Assembly (NCBI RefSeq): GCF_001513745.1
Contig: NZ_CP013380.1
Location: forward strand, 2,852,001 to 2,916,000
DNA from: Burkholderia humptydooensis
GTDB taxonomy: Bacteria; Pseudomonadota; Gammaproteobacteria; Burkholderiales; Burkholderiaceae
DNA length: 64,000 bases
Direction: 5' to 3'
Positions 24,958 to 35,520 of the stretch are shown one piece after another. The position numbers and the translations under genes were made by a program. Each line of letters begins with the position of its first letter. The stretch's first letter is position 1. The notes below the pieces were generated by a model that was given only the letters and a program-made list of their open reading frames with translations, searched no databases and had not been told where the DNA came from.

Positions 24958-25785
24958 GTGACGACACGCTCCAACGCCCAAGCCCTCTCCCGAGAACGGG
25001 AAGCCACCACCGACGAAATAACGGCCCTCGCGCGCGGTTTGGCGGTCCTGCGCCGCATCGCGATCTCCGATGCCCCGGTCAGCAACCGCGAACTGGCAGA
25101 ATTGACAGGCATCCCGAAGCCAACCGTGTCGCGCATCACGGCGACGCTCGTCAGCGCGGGCTTCCTGTTCCAGTTGCCCGACAGCGAGCGCTTCGTGCTG
25201 ACGGCGTCGGTGCTCGAACTCAGCAACGGCTTCTTGCGCAACTTCGACATCCGTGCACGCTCGCGGCCGTTCCTCATCGAACTCGCCGAAAAGACATCGC
25301 TGTCCGTCCACCTCGCGGTGCGCGACCGCCTCGACATGGTCGCGATCGACGTGATCCGCCCCCGCTCGGCCGTGCTCGTCACGCGGCTCGAAACGGGCTC
25401 GCGGATGGACGTCGCGCGCACGGCGGTCGGCCGCGCGTACCTCGCCGCGCTCGAGGACGGCCCGCGCCGCGAGCTGATCGGCGCGCTGCAGGCGGCGGCG
25501 GGCGACGACTGGCCGTTCGTCGTGTCGCGGCTGAATGCCGCGCTCGCCGACATCACCCAACACGGCTACGCGATCGCGATCGGCGAATGGCGCGAGGAAC
25601 TGAACGCGATCGCAGCGGGCTTCGTCGCGCCGACGGGCCAATGCTACGCGGTCAACTGCGGCGGCTCCGCGCACCAGTGCACGCCCGACTTCCTGCGCTC
25701 GGTCGCGGTGCCTGCGCTGCGCGAGTGCATCGCGAAGATCACGCGCGAGATCGGCGGCGCCGCGTGGCCGAATCTCGCACGTTGA
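24958..25785 (+). CDS. IclR-family transcriptional regulator
   Basis: 275 residues. N-terminal winged helix (ALARGLAVLRRIA, then SNRELAELTGIPKPTVSRI) and a GAF-like effector domain (LSVHLAVRDRLDMVAIDV, TAVGRAYLAAL). I chose GTG at 24958, with AAAGAGAG just before it, because the frame upstream is not IclR-like. It is 290 bp upstream of the RND pump genes on the same strand; IclR proteins often control neighbours, but catabolic rather than efflux genes are their usual targets. Codon use is already that of the GC-rich core, marking the end of the island. Confidence 0.9.
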   Translation: MTTRSNAQALSREREATTDEITALARGLAVLRRIAISDAPVSNRELAELTGIPKPTVSRITATLVSAGFLFQLPDSERFVLTASVLELSNGFLRNFDIRARSRPFLIELAEKTSLSVHLAVRDRLDMVAIDVIRPRSAVLVTRLETGSRMDVARTAVGRAYLAALEDGPRRELIGALQAAAGDDWPFVVSRLNAALADITQHGYAIAIGEWREELNAIAAGFVAPTGQCYAVNCGGSAHQCTPDFLRSVAVPALRECIAKITREIGGAAWPNLAR

Positions 25786-26076
25786 CATGGATGGCGCAGT
25801 GCCGCGACGGACCGCGCCGCGCACGCGGGCCCGCGTCATCGCCGCATGTCATCGCCCGTTCATCTGTAACGATCGTAATTCGCGGAAAGATAGGGTGCTG
25901 GACTGTAACCGTCGTAGGGACGTAGCATCATGCAACCCCGCGCCACAACCGGCGCGCCCCGCTCTTTTCTCTTTTGCGTCGCGGCCGGGCCGCAAGCCGG
26001 CCCGGTCGCGACGACCGCGAACGCGGCCCGTGCGCGCCTGTCGTATGCACTGCACGCCGACCTCCAGATCGAACCG

Positions 26077-27405
26077 ATGGACAATCAAGAAAAGCCCACG
26101 CCCCGCTCTTCCGCTCACCCGCCGTCCGGTCCCAGCCCGCGCCGCCCCCGCCGCAAGCTGATCGCGCTCGGCGCGCTCGCGGCCGTCGTGATCGGCGGCG
26201 TGCTGTGGTGGCATCCGTGGAAGAGCGGCGGCAGCCCGAGCGCCGAGAGCCAGCCAGGCGGCGCGCGCAAGCGCGGCGGCCCCGCCGCGCTCGCGAACCT
26301 GCCGCAGCCCGTCCAGGTCGCCGCCGCCGTGCGCGGCGAGATGCCCGTCGTCCTCAACGCGCTCGGCACCGTCACGCCGCTCGCGAACGTGACCGTCAGG
26401 ACCCAGTTGTCCGGCTATCTGCAATCGGTGTCGTTCCAGGAAGGCCAGATCGTGAAGAAGGGCGACGTGCTCGCGCAAGTCGATCCGCGCCCGTACCAGA
26501 TCTCGCTCGCGAACGCGCAGGGCGCGCTCGCGCGCGACGAGGCGCTCCTCGCGACCGCGCGCCTCGACCTGAAGCGCTACCAGACGCTCGTCGCGCAGGA
26601 TTCGATCGCGAAGCAGACGGCCGACACGCAGGCGTCGCTCGTCAAGCAGTACGAAGGCACCGTGCAGATCGACCGCGCGGCGATCGATTCCGCGAAGCTC
26701 AATCTCACGTACGCGCGGATCACGGCGCCCGTGACGGGCCGCGTCGGCCTGCGTCAGGTCGATCCGGGCAACTACGTGACGCCGTCGGACACGAACGGCA
26801 TCGTCGTCATCACGCAATTGCAGCCGATGAGCGTGATCTTCACGACGTCCGAAGACAACCTGCCCGCGATCCTCAAGCAGATGAGCGCCGGCGGCAGGCT
26901 GTCGGTCACCGCGTACAACCGCAACAACACGACGCCGCTCGAGACGGGCGCGCTCGACACGCTCGACAACCAGATCGACACGACGACGGGCACCGTGAAG
27001 CTGCGCGCGACGTTCGAGAACAGGAACAGCCTGCTGTTCCCGAATCAGTTCGTCAACGCGCGCCTCCTCGTCGACACGATCCGCGACGCGACGATCGTGC
27101 CGACGTCGGCCGTGCTCACGGGCTCGATCGGCCAGTTCGTCTACGTCGTGAAGCCGGACAACACGGTGAGCGTGCGCAAGGTGAAGCCCGGCCCCGTCGA
27201 CGGCGAGCGCACGAGCATCGTCGAGGGGCTCGCCGTCGGCGAGCGCGTCGTGACGGACGGCTCCGACCGGCTGCGCGAAGGCTCGGCGATCACGATCCCG
27301 GCCAACCAGCCGAAGCAGGCGTCGGGCGCGAAAGGCGCATCGGCCGCGTCGGGCGCGCACGGCGGGCGCCGCCACGGCGGCGCGTCGCAGGCCCAGTCGC
27401 AATGA
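26077..27405 (+). CDS. mdtA: RND efflux pump membrane-fusion protein, MdtA-like
   Basis: About 442 residues from the ATG at 26077. One N-terminal membrane anchor (LIALGALAAVVIGGVLWW), a lipoyl/barrel-sandwich domain (VRTQLSGYLQSVSFQEGQIV), coiled-coil hairpin with DLKRYQTLVAQDSIAKQ, and the beta-barrel domain with PVTGRVGLRQVDPGNYV. It links the inner-membrane pump to an outer-membrane channel. An ATG at 25930 is in frame but adds 49 residues not seen in the family. The low-complexity tail (SGAKGASAASGAHGG) is rich in Ala/Gly. The mdtB gene starts 13 bp downstream. Confidence 0.92.
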   Translation: MDNQEKPTPRSSAHPPSGPSPRRPRRKLIALGALAAVVIGGVLWWHPWKSGGSPSAESQPGGARKRGGPAALANLPQPVQVAAAVRGEMPVVLNALGTVTPLANVTVRTQLSGYLQSVSFQEGQIVKKGDVLAQVDPRPYQISLANAQGALARDEALLATARLDLKRYQTLVAQDSIAKQTADTQASLVKQYEGTVQIDRAAIDSAKLNLTYARITAPVTGRVGLRQVDPGNYVTPSDTNGIVVITQLQPMSVIFTTSEDNLPAILKQMSAGGRLSVTAYNRNNTTPLETGALDTLDNQIDTTTGTVKLRATFENRNSLLFPNQFVNARLLVDTIRDATIVPTSAVLTGSIGQFVYVVKPDNTVSVRKVKPGPVDGERTSIVEGLAVGERVVTDGSDRLREGSAITIPANQPKQASGAKGASAASGAHGGRRHGGASQAQSQ

Positions 27406-27418
27406 CGCCGGCTGACCA

Positions 27419-30400
27419 ATGAATCCGTCCCGCGTCTTCATTCTTCGTCCGGTCGGCACCGCGCTCCTGATGGCGGCGATCATGCTCGCCGGCCTCGTCG
27501 CGCTGCGCTTTCTGCCGCTCGCCGCGCTGCCCGAGGTCGACTATCCGACGATCCAGGTCCAGACCTTCTATCCGGGCGCGAGCCCCGAGGTGATGACGTC
27601 GTCCGTCACCGCGCCGCTCGAGCGGCAGTTCGGGCAGATGCCGTCGCTCAACCAGATGTCGTCGCAGAGCTCGGCGGGCGCGTCCGTGATCACGCTGCAG
27701 TTCAGCCTCGACCTGCCGCTCGACGTCGCCGAGCAGGAAGTGCAGGCGGCCATCAACGCGGCGGGCAACCTGCTGCCGTCGGACCTTCCCGCGCCGCCCA
27801 TCTACGCGAAGGTCAATCCGGCCGACGCGCCCGTGATCACGCTCGCCGTCACGTCGAAGACGCTGCCGCTCACGCAGGTGCAGGATCTCGCGGACACGCG
27901 GCTCGCGATGAAGATCTCGCAGGTGTCGGGCGTCGGCCTCGTCAGCCTGTCGGGCGGCAACCGGCCGGCCGTGCGGATCCAGGCGAACCCGCTCGCGCTC
28001 GCGTCCTACGGCCTGAACCTCGACGACCTGCGCACGACGATCTCGAACCTGAACGTCAACACGCCGAAGGGCAACTTCGACGGCCCGACGCGCGCGTACA
28101 CGATCAACGCGAACGACCAGTTGACGAGCGCCGACCAGTACCACGACGCCGTCGTCGCGTACAAGAGCGGCCGGCCGGTGATGCTCACCGACGTCGCGAA
28201 GATCGTCGCCGGCTCGGAGAACACGAAGCTCGGCGCGTGGGTCGACGCCGAGCCCGCAATCATCCTGAACGTGCAGCGGCAGCCGGGCGCGAACGTGATC
28301 CAGACGGTCGACAACATCAAGGCGATCCTGCCGAAGCTGCAGGAATCGCTGCCCGCCGCGCTCGACGTGCAGATCGTCACCGACCGCACGACGATGATCC
28401 GCGCCGCCGTGCGCGACGTGCAGTTCGAGCTCGGGCTCGCGGTCGCGCTCGTCGTGCTCGTGATGTACCTGTTCCTCGCGAACGTCTACGCGACGATCAT
28501 CCCGAGCCTGTCGGTGCCGCTGTCGCTGATCGGCACGCTCGCCGTGATGTACCTGTCGGGCTTTTCGCTGAACAACCTGTCGCTGATGGCGCTCACGATC
28601 GCCACGGGCTTCGTCGTCGACGACGCGATCGTGATGATCGAGAACATCGCGCGCTACGTCGAGGAAGGCGATTCGGCGCTCGAGGCGGCGCTGAAGGGCT
28701 CGAAGCAGATCGGCTTCACGATCATCTCGCTGACGGTGTCGCTGATCGCCGTGCTGATTCCGCTCCTCTTCATGGGCGACGTCGTCGGGCGGCTGTTCCA
28801 CGAGTTCGCGATCACGCTCGCGGTGACGATCGTGATCTCGGCCATCGTGTCGCTCACGCTCGTGCCGATGATGTGCGCGAAGCTGTTGCGCCACACGCCG
28901 CCGCCCGAAAGCCACCGCTTCGAGGCGAAGGTGCACGCGCTGATCGACCGCGTGATCGCGCGCTACGGGCTCGCGCTGCAGTGGGTGCTCGACCGGCGGC
29001 GCTCGACGCTCGTCGTCGCGGTGCTCACGCTCGCGCTCACCGCCCTCCTCTACGTCGTGATTCCGAAGGGCTTTTTCCCGACGCAGGACACGGGCGTGAT
29101 CCAGGCGATCACGCAGGCGCCGCAGTCGGTGTCGTACGGCGCGATGGCCGAGCGCCAGCAGGCGCTCGCCGCCGAGATCCTGAAGCATCCGGACGTCGTG
29201 AGCCTCACGTCGTTCATCGGCGTCGACGGCTCGAACATCACGCTCAACAGCGGCCGGATGCTGATCAACCTGAAGCCGCGCGACGAGCGCAGCGAATCGG
29301 CGAGCGACGTGATCCGCTCGCTGCAGCGGCAGGTGGCGAACGTCACGGGCATCTCGCTGTACATGCAGCCGGTGCAGGATCTGACGATCGACTCGACGGT
29401 CAGCCCGACGCAGTACCAGTTCATGCTGACGAGCCCGAACCCGGACGAGTTCGCGACCTGGGTGCCGAAGCTCGTCGACCGGCTGAAGAAGGAGCCGTCC
29501 CTCGCCGACGTCGCGACCGATCTGCAGAACAACGGCAAGTCGGTCTACATCGAGATCGACCGCGCGAGCGCCGCGCGCTTCGGCATCACGCCCGCGACCG
29601 TCGACAACGCGCTCTACGACGCGTACGGCCAGCGGATCGTGTCGACGATCTTCACGCAGTCGAACCAGTACCGCGTGATCCTCGAAGCGGAGCCGCGGAT
29701 GCAGCACTACACCGATTCGCTGAACGGCATCTACCTGCCGTCGGCGGGCGGCGGCCAGGTGCCGCTCTCCACGATCGCGACGTTCCACGAGCGGCCCGCG
29801 CCGCTCCTCGTGACGCACCTGTCGCAGTTCCCGGCGACGACGATCTCGTTCAACCTCGCGCCGGGCGCGTCGCTCGGCGAGGCGGTGAAGGCGATCGACG
29901 CGGCCGAGCGGGAAATCGGCCTGCCGGCGTCTTTCCAGACGCGCTTCCAGGGCGCGGCGCTCGCGTTCCAGGCGTCGCTGTCGAACCAACTGTTCCTGAT
30001 CCTCGCCGCGATCGTCACGATGTACATCGTGCTCGGCGTGCTGTACGAGAGCTACATCCACCCGATCACGATCCTGTCGACGCTGCCGTCGGCGGGCGTC
30101 GGCGCGCTGCTCGCGCTGATGATCACCGGGCACGACCTCGACATCATCGGGATCATCGGCATCGTGCTGCTGATCGGCATCGTGAAGAAGAACGCGATCA
30201 TGATGATCGACTTCGCGCTCGAGGCGGAGCGCGTCGAGGGCAAGCCGCCGCGCGAGGCGATCTACCAGGCGTGCCTGCTGCGCTTTCGGCCGATCCTGAT
30301 GACGACGCTCGCCGCGCTGCTCGGCGCCGTGCCGCTCATCGTCGGCTCGGGCGCGGGCTCCGAGCTGCGCCAGCCGCTCGGCATCGCGATCGCGGGCGGG

Positions 30401-30529
30401 CTCATCGTGTCGCAGGTGCTCACGCTCTTCACGACGCCCGTGATCTACCTCGGCTTCGACGCGCTCGCGCGCCGCATCCGCGGCTTCTTCGAGCGTTCCG
30501 GCCGCCCGGCCGCGCATCCGGACGCGTAA
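27419..30529 (+). CDS. mdtB: RND multidrug efflux transporter, MdtB-like
   Basis: 1036 residues, standard for HAE1-type RND pumps. The proton-relay acid pair is in [15 protein letters not shown] (about residue 400) and the TM10 lysine in [18 protein letters not shown]. The N-terminus [20 protein letters not shown] is the usual TM1. MdtB and MdtC form a hetero-trimer in which the two proteins are not equivalent. The stop is directly followed by the ATG of mdtC. Confidence 0.95.
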   Translation: MNPSRVFILRPVGTALLMAAIMLAGLVALRFLPLAALPEVDYPTIQVQTFYPGASPEVMTSSVTAPLERQFGQMPSLNQMSSQSSAGASVITLQFSLDLPLDVAEQEVQAAINAAGNLLPSDLPAPPIYAKVNPADAPVITLAVTSKTLPLTQVQDLADTRLAMKISQVSGVGLVSLSGGNRPAVRIQANPLALASYGLNLDDLRTTISNLNVNTPKGNFDGPTRAYTINANDQLTSADQYHDAVVAYKSGRPVMLTDVAKIVAGSENTKLGAWVDAEPAIILNVQRQPGANVIQTVDNIKAILPKLQESLPAALDVQIVTDRTTMIRAAVRDVQFELGLAVALVVLVMYLFLANVYATIIPSLSVPLSLIGTLAVMYLSGFSLNNLSLMALTIATGFVVDDAIVMIENIARYVEEGDSALEAALKGSKQIGFTIISLTVSLIAVLIPLLFMGDVVGRLFHEFAITLAVTIVISAIVSLTLVPMMCAKLLRHTPPPESHRFEAKVHALIDRVIARYGLALQWVLDRRRSTLVVAVLTLALTALLYVVIPKGFFPTQDTGVIQAITQAPQSVSYGAMAERQQALAAEILKHPDVVSLTSFIGVDGSNITLNSGRMLINLKPRDERSESASDVIRSLQRQVANVTGISLYMQPVQDLTIDSTVSPTQYQFMLTSPNPDEFATWVPKLVDRLKKEPSLADVATDLQNNGKSVYIEIDRASAARFGITPATVDNALYDAYGQRIVSTIFTQSNQYRVILEAEPRMQHYTDSLNGIYLPSAGGGQVPLSTIATFHERPAPLLVTHLSQFPATTISFNLAPGASLGEAVKAIDAAEREIGLPASFQTRFQGAALAFQASLSNQLFLILAAIVTMYIVLGVLYESYIHPITILSTLPSAGVGALLALMITGHDLDIIGIIGIVLLIGIVKKNAIMMIDFALEAERVEGKPPREAIYQACLLRFRPILMTTLAALLGAVPLIVGSGAGSELRQPLGIAIAGGLIVSQVLTLFTTPVIYLGFDALARRIRGFFERSGRPAAHPDA

Positions 30530-33500
30530 ATGAACCTGTCGCGCCCGTTCATCACCCGCCCCGTCGCGACGACGCTGCTCGCGCTCGGGATCGCGCTCGC
30601 CGGCCTGTTCGCGTTCGTCAAGCTGCCCGTCTCGCCGCTGCCGCAGGTCGATTTCCCGACGATCCTCGTGCAGGCGTCGCTGCCCGGCGCGAGCCCGGAG
30701 ACCGTCGCGACCAGCGTGACGAGCCCGCTCGAGCGGCATCTGGGCTCGATCGCGGACGTCGCCGAAATGACCTCGATGAGCTCGGTCGGCAACGCGCGGA
30801 TCGTGCTCCAGTTCAACCTGAACCGCGACATCGACGGCGCCGCGCGCGACGTGCAGGCCGCGATCAACGCCGCGCGCGCGGATCTGCCCGCGAGCCTGAA
30901 GAGCAACCCGACGTACCGCAAGGTCAACCCGGCCGATTCGCCGATCATGGTCGTGTCGCTCACGTCGAAGACGGCGTCGCCCGCGAAGCTGTACGACGCC
31001 GCGTCGACGGTGCTGCAGCAGTCGCTGTCGCAGGTCGACGGGATCGGCCAGGTCAGCCTGAGCGGCTCGGCGAACCCGGCCGTGCGCGTCGAGCTCGAGC
31101 CGCAGGCGCTGTTCCACTACGGGATCGGCCTCGAGGACGTGCGCGCCGCGCTCGCGTCCGCGAACGCGAACAGCCCGAAGGGCGCGATCGAGTCCGGCCC
31201 GCACCACTATCAGCTATACACGAACGACCAGGCGTCGAAGGCCTCGCAATACAAGGATCTCGTGATCGCGTACCGCAACGGCGCGGCCGTGAGCCTCTCG
31301 GACGTGTCGAGCGTCGTCGACTCGGTCGAGGATCTGCGCAATCTCGGCCTCATGAACGGCGAGCGCGCGGTGCTCGTGATCCTGTACCGGTCGCCCGGCG
31401 CGAACATCATCGACACGATCGAGCGCGTGAAGGCCGCGCTGCCGCAACTGACGGCCGCGCTGCCCGCCGACATCCAGGTCACGCCGGTGCTCGACCGCTC
31501 GCGCACGATCCGCGCATCGCTCGCCGACACCGAGCACACGCTGCTCATCGCGGTGAGCCTCGTCGTGATGGTCGTGTTCCTGTTCCTGCGCAACTGGCGC
31601 GCGACGCTGATCCCGAGCGTCGCGGTGCCGATCTCGATCATCGGCACGTTCGGCGCGATGTATCTGCTCGGCTTCTCGCTGAACAACCTGTCGCTGATGG
31701 CGCTCATCGTCGCGACGGGCTTCGTCGTCGACGACGCGATCGTCGTGCTCGAGAACATCGCGCGCCACATCGAGAACGGCACGCCGCGGCTGCAGGCCGC
31801 ATTCGACGGCGCGCGCGAGGTCGGCTTCACGGTGCTGTCGATCAGCCTGTCGCTCGTCGCGGTGTTTCTGCCGATCCTCCTGATGGGCGGCATCGTCGGG
31901 CGCCTGTTCCGCGAATTCGCGCTCACGCTGTCGCTCGCGATCGCCGTGTCGCTCGTCGTGTCGCTCACGCTCACGCCGATGATGTGCGCGCGCCTGCTGC
32001 CCGAAGCGCACGATCCGCGCGACGAGGGCCGCGTCGCGCGCTGGCTCGAGCGCGGCTTCGAGCGGATGCAGCGCGGCTACGAGCGCACGCTGTCGTGGGC
32101 GCTGCGCCATCCGCTCACGATCCTGATGACGCTCGTCGCGACGATCGCGCTCAACATCGCGCTGTACATCGTCGTGCCGAAGGGCTTCTTCCCGCAGCAG
32201 GACACGGGCCTCATGATCGGCGGCATCCAGGCCGACCAGACGACCTCGTTCCAGGCGATGAAGCTCAAGTTCACCGAGATGATGCGCATCGTCCGCGCGA
32301 ATCCGAACGTCGCGGACGTCGCGGGCTTCACGGGCGGCGCGCAGACGAACTCGGGCTTCATGTTCGTCGCGCTGAAGGACAAGCCGCAGCGCAAGCTGTC
32401 GGCCGATCAGGTGATCCAGCAACTGCGGCCGCAGCTCGCCGACGTCGCGGGCGCGCGCACGTTCCTGCAGGCCGCGCAGGACATCCGCGCGGGCGGCCGG
32501 CAGAGCAACGCGCAGTATCAGTTCACGCTGCTCGGCGACTCGACGGCCGAGCTGTACAAGTGGGGGCCGATCCTCACGGAGGCGCTGCAAAAGCGCCCCG
32601 AGCTCGCCGACGTGAACTCCGACCAGCAGCAAGGCGGCCTCGAGGCGATGGTGACGATCGACCGCGCGACCGCCGCGCGCCTCGGCATCAAGCCGGCGCA
32701 GATCGACAACACGCTGTACGACGCGTTCGGCCAGCGCCAGGTGTCGACGATCTACAACCCGCTCAACCAGTACCACGTCGTGATGGAGGTCGCGCCGCAG
32801 TACTGGCAGAGCCCGGAGATGCTCAAGCAGATCTACGTCAGCACATCGGGCGGCAGCGCGAGCGGCGCGCAGACGACGAACGCGGCGGCGGGCACCTACG
32901 TCGCGACCTCGACGCGCGCGTCGACGGCCGGCGCGGCCGCGCAGAGCGCCGCCGCGATCGCCGCCGATTCGGCGCGCAACCAGGCGCTCAACTCGATCGC
33001 GTCGAGCGGCAAGTCGAGCGCGTCGTCGGGCGCGGCGGTGTCGACGTCGAAATCGACGATGGTGCCGCTCTCCGCGATCGCGAGCTTCGGGCCGAGCACG
33101 ACGCCGCTCGCGGTCAACCATCAGGGCCTGTTCGTCGCGACGACGATCTCGTTCAACCTGCCGCCCGGCGTGTCGCTGTCGAAGGCGACGCAGGTGATCT
33201 ACCAGACGATGGCCGAGGTCGGCGTGCCGCCGACGATCCAGGGCAGCTTCCAGGGCACCGCGCAGGCGTTCCAGGAGTCGCTGAAGGATCAGCCGATCCT
33301 GATCCTCGCCGCGCTCGCGGCCGTCTACATCGTGCTCGGGATTCTGTACGAGAGCTACATCCATCCGGTCACGATCCTGTCGACGCTGCCGTCGGCGGGC
33401 GTCGGCGCGCTGCTCGGCCTGCTGCTCTTCAAGACCGAGTTCAGCATCATCGCGCTGATCGGCGTGATCCTGCTCATCGGCATCGTGAAGAAGAACGCGA

Positions 33501-33832
33501 TCATGATGGTCGACTTCGCAATCGACGCGTCGCGGCAAGGCAAGTCGTCGTTCGACGCGATTCACGAAGCATGCTTGCTGCGCTTCCGGCCGATCATGAT
33601 GACGACGATGGCGGCGCTGCTCGGCGCGCTGCCGCTCGTGTTCGGCCACGGCGACGGCGCGGAGATGCGCGCGCCGCTCGGGATCGCGATCGCGGGCGGG
33701 CTCATCGTGTCGCAGATGCTGACGCTCTATACGACGCCCGTCGTCTATCTGTACATGGACCGGCTGCGCGTGTGGGCCGAGAAGCGCCGGAACCGCCGGT
33801 CGTCGGGCGGCGCGGCAGTCGCGGGCGAGTGA
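30530..33832 (+). CDS. mdtC: RND multidrug efflux transporter, MdtC-like, with a Ser/Ala-rich insert
   Basis: 1100 residues, about 75 longer than E. coli MdtC. RND hallmarks are intact ([15 protein letters not shown] near residue 400; [18 protein letters not shown] in TM10). The extra length is mostly a low-complexity Ser/Ala/Thr insert at about residues 772-843 (32842-33058), between IYVSTSGG and [11 protein letters not shown], in the second large periplasmic loop. The gene begins at the base after the mdtB stop (TAAATG). No outer-membrane factor gene follows, so the pump must borrow one encoded elsewhere. Confidence 0.95.
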   Translation: MNLSRPFITRPVATTLLALGIALAGLFAFVKLPVSPLPQVDFPTILVQASLPGASPETVATSVTSPLERHLGSIADVAEMTSMSSVGNARIVLQFNLNRDIDGAARDVQAAINAARADLPASLKSNPTYRKVNPADSPIMVVSLTSKTASPAKLYDAASTVLQQSLSQVDGIGQVSLSGSANPAVRVELEPQALFHYGIGLEDVRAALASANANSPKGAIESGPHHYQLYTNDQASKASQYKDLVIAYRNGAAVSLSDVSSVVDSVEDLRNLGLMNGERAVLVILYRSPGANIIDTIERVKAALPQLTAALPADIQVTPVLDRSRTIRASLADTEHTLLIAVSLVVMVVFLFLRNWRATLIPSVAVPISIIGTFGAMYLLGFSLNNLSLMALIVATGFVVDDAIVVLENIARHIENGTPRLQAAFDGAREVGFTVLSISLSLVAVFLPILLMGGIVGRLFREFALTLSLAIAVSLVVSLTLTPMMCARLLPEAHDPRDEGRVARWLERGFERMQRGYERTLSWALRHPLTILMTLVATIALNIALYIVVPKGFFPQQDTGLMIGGIQADQTTSFQAMKLKFTEMMRIVRANPNVADVAGFTGGAQTNSGFMFVALKDKPQRKLSADQVIQQLRPQLADVAGARTFLQAAQDIRAGGRQSNAQYQFTLLGDSTAELYKWGPILTEALQKRPELADVNSDQQQGGLEAMVTIDRATAARLGIKPAQIDNTLYDAFGQRQVSTIYNPLNQYHVVMEVAPQYWQSPEMLKQIYVSTSGGSASGAQTTNAAAGTYVATSTRASTAGAAAQSAAAIAADSARNQALNSIASSGKSSASSGAAVSTSKSTMVPLSAIASFGPSTTPLAVNHQGLFVATTISFNLPPGVSLSKATQVIYQTMAEVGVPPTIQGSFQGTAQAFQESLKDQPILILAALAAVYIVLGILYESYIHPVTILSTLPSAGVGALLGLLLFKTEFSIIALIGVILLIGIVKKNAIMMVDFAIDASRQGKSSFDAIHEACLLRFRPIMMTTMAALLGALPLVFGHGDGAEMRAPLGIAIAGGLIVSQMLTLYTTPVVYLYMDRLRVWAEKRRNRRSSGGAAVAGE

Positions 33833-34173
33833 CGCGGGCGATGCCGCCGTGTCACAAATGCTTACGCCTGATACGAAGCCCATCGCCTATTCATAAATGA
33901 CGGGCAACGATGCGCGCGTGTGCGCGGCGAAAGCCTCACCCGCCATTGACGAACAGGCGGCGCACCGCCCGCGAGCGCCGCCCGCAGCCGCGATCGGCCG
34001 GGTCCGGGCGCGCGCCGCCATGTGCGCGAGGCCGCCTTCGCGCGCCGGACCTTGATCCGAATCTCGTTTCGGCACCACCGATCGGACGCGAATTCGGCAT
34101 ACACTTGGACGTTCGACGTCAGCCCCTCGCCTGGAGGGCGCCATTGACGCAGCGCAATGCAAGGAGCGGTTTC
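33833..34173. other. Intergenic region before the NAD(P)-binding protein gene
   Basis: About 340 bp with no supported gene. The only clear signal is AAGGAG at 34161-34166, the ribosome site of the next gene; GCATACACT near 34098 could be part of a promoter. Confidence 0.4.
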
Positions 34174-34803
34174 ATGTCGATGAAGGTACTGCTGATTGGC
34201 GCGTCCGGCCGCACGGGCCGCGCGCTCGCGGACCTGCTGCTCAAGCAGCAGGATTTCGAGGTCACGGCGCTCGTGCGCCGGCCGGATTTTGCGCTGCCGG
34301 GCGCGAAAGTCGTCGTTGCCGATCTGACGGGCGACTTCTCGTCCGCGTTCGACGGCATCACGCACGCGATCTACGCGGCGGGCTCCGCCGAGTCGGAAGG
34401 CGCGACCGAAGAGGAACAGATCGACCGCGACGCCGTCGCGCGCGCGGCCGACTATGCGAAGGCGCGCAACGTGCAGAAGCTCGTCGTGATCAGCTCGCTC
34501 ACCGCGTACTGGCCGCAGCGCAGCCCCGAGTTCCTGCGCCACTACTCGCAGATGAAGCGCGAGGGCGACGACCGCGTGATCGCGTCGGGCATCGACTACG
34601 TGATCCTGCGCCCAGGCCCGCTCACCGACGATCCGGGCGTCGGCAAGATCGCGCTCACCGAGGAGCGGCTCGACAACGCGCCGCCCGTCGCGCGCCAGGA
34701 CGTCGCTTGGGCGGCGATCGAGGCGATCAAGCTCGGCATCTCGAAGAAGATGGTCGGCTTCGTCGGCGGCGGCGTGCCGATCGAGCAGGCGCTGCGCGCA
34801 TAA
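34174..34803 (+). CDS. NAD(P)-binding Rossmann protein, NmrA/atypical-SDR type
   Basis: 209 residues. VLLIGASGRTGRALADLLLK gives the GxxGxxG dinucleotide motif of atypical SDRs, and KARNVQKLVVISSLTAYWPQ and DYVILRPGPLTDDPG match the NAD(P)-binding YwnB/flavin-reductase-like group. AAGGAG 7 nt before the ATG supports the start. It stands alone, convergent with the peroxiredoxin gene. Typical roles are quinone or flavin reduction or redox sensing; none can be assigned. Confidence 0.85.
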   Translation: MSMKVLLIGASGRTGRALADLLLKQQDFEVTALVRRPDFALPGAKVVVADLTGDFSSAFDGITHAIYAAGSAESEGATEEEQIDRDAVARAADYAKARNVQKLVVISSLTAYWPQRSPEFLRHYSQMKREGDDRVIASGIDYVILRPGPLTDDPGVGKIALTEERLDNAPPVARQDVAWAAIEAIKLGISKKMVGFVGGGVPIEQALRA

Positions 34804-34873
34804 GCGGGCGCGCGGCGGGTTTTCCGGCGCCCGCGCGCCGGACCTTCGCCGCCCAGGCGGCATCAAGGCCGCA

Positions 34874-35422
34874 TCAAGGCTGCCGGTGCGACGCCGCCCA
34901 CGCCTTCACCGCGTTCAGCGTGTTCTCGACGTGCTTGTCGGGCGACAGGCTCGTGTACTCGTAGAGCACCTTCCCGTCCGGCGAAATCACGTACGACACG
35001 CGGTTCGCCTTCGAGATCGCCGGCAGCTTCGCGTCGTACTCGCGGATGATCTTCGCGTCCGGATCGGCGGCGACCGGGAACTTGCTGCGGCATTCGCTGA
35101 GCGAAAACTTCGTCAGCGTGCCGATGTTGTCCGCCGACACGCCGATCACCGTCGCGCCATACTGTTTGTAAGCGTCGACCGCATCGGCGAACGCATGCGC
35201 CTCGATCGTGCAGCCGGTCGTGAACGCGGCCGGATAGAAGTACAGCACGACGGGGCCTTTCTTCAGCGCGTCGGCGAGCGAATACGTGTAAGTCTTGCCG
35301 CCGAGCGACGCCTGCGCGCTGAAGTCGGGCGCCGCGTCGCCCACCTTCAGTACCGCGTGCGCCGCAACCGCGTACAGCGCGAAGAGCGCGGCGGCCGCGC
35401 CTGATGCCAGTTTTCGATTCAT
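34874..35422 (-). CDS. Exported peroxiredoxin, AhpC/BCP type
   Basis: 182 residues with a signal peptide (residues 1-23, LFALYAVAAHA then VLK). The peroxidatic Cys71 lies in YPAAFTTGCTIEAHAF and Cys111 in LSECRSKF is a candidate resolving residue. BCP-type peroxiredoxins reduce hydrogen and organic peroxides with thiols; most are cytoplasmic, so periplasmic placement is notable, though known in proteobacteria. Convergent with the gene at 34174. Start ATG at 35422 has an acceptable upstream purine stretch. Confidence 0.88.
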   Translation of the reverse strand: MNRKLASGAAAALFALYAVAAHAVLKVGDAAPDFSAQASLGGKTYTYSLADALKKGPVVLYFYPAAFTTGCTIEAHAFADAVDAYKQYGATVIGVSADNIGTLTKFSLSECRSKFPVAADPDAKIIREYDAKLPAISKANRVSYVISPDGKVLYEYTSLSPDKHVENTLNAVKAWAASHRQP

Positions 35423-35520
35423 CTGAGTCCTCGTCTTCGAATGTCCATATGTTCAACAGGGTTTAGCGCCCGGCAAGCCGTCCGATCGCGTTCGCATCCC
35501 GAACTGACGCACGTGACGAA

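Noticed and set aside
27290..31207. Very long minus-strand open frame opposite mdtB/mdtC
   Set aside because: It is the antisense of the RND genes; its Arg/Asp/His-rich sequence is what GC-rich codon bias produces on the opposite strand.
31214..33883. Long minus-strand frame opposite mdtC
   Set aside because: Same codon-bias shadow; no motif and no ribosome site.
28237..33900. Plus-strand open frame of nearly 1900 codons overlapping mdtB and mdtC in another frame
   Set aside because: Low-complexity Arg/Ala/Asp sequence with no domain, shifted against two clearly real genes.
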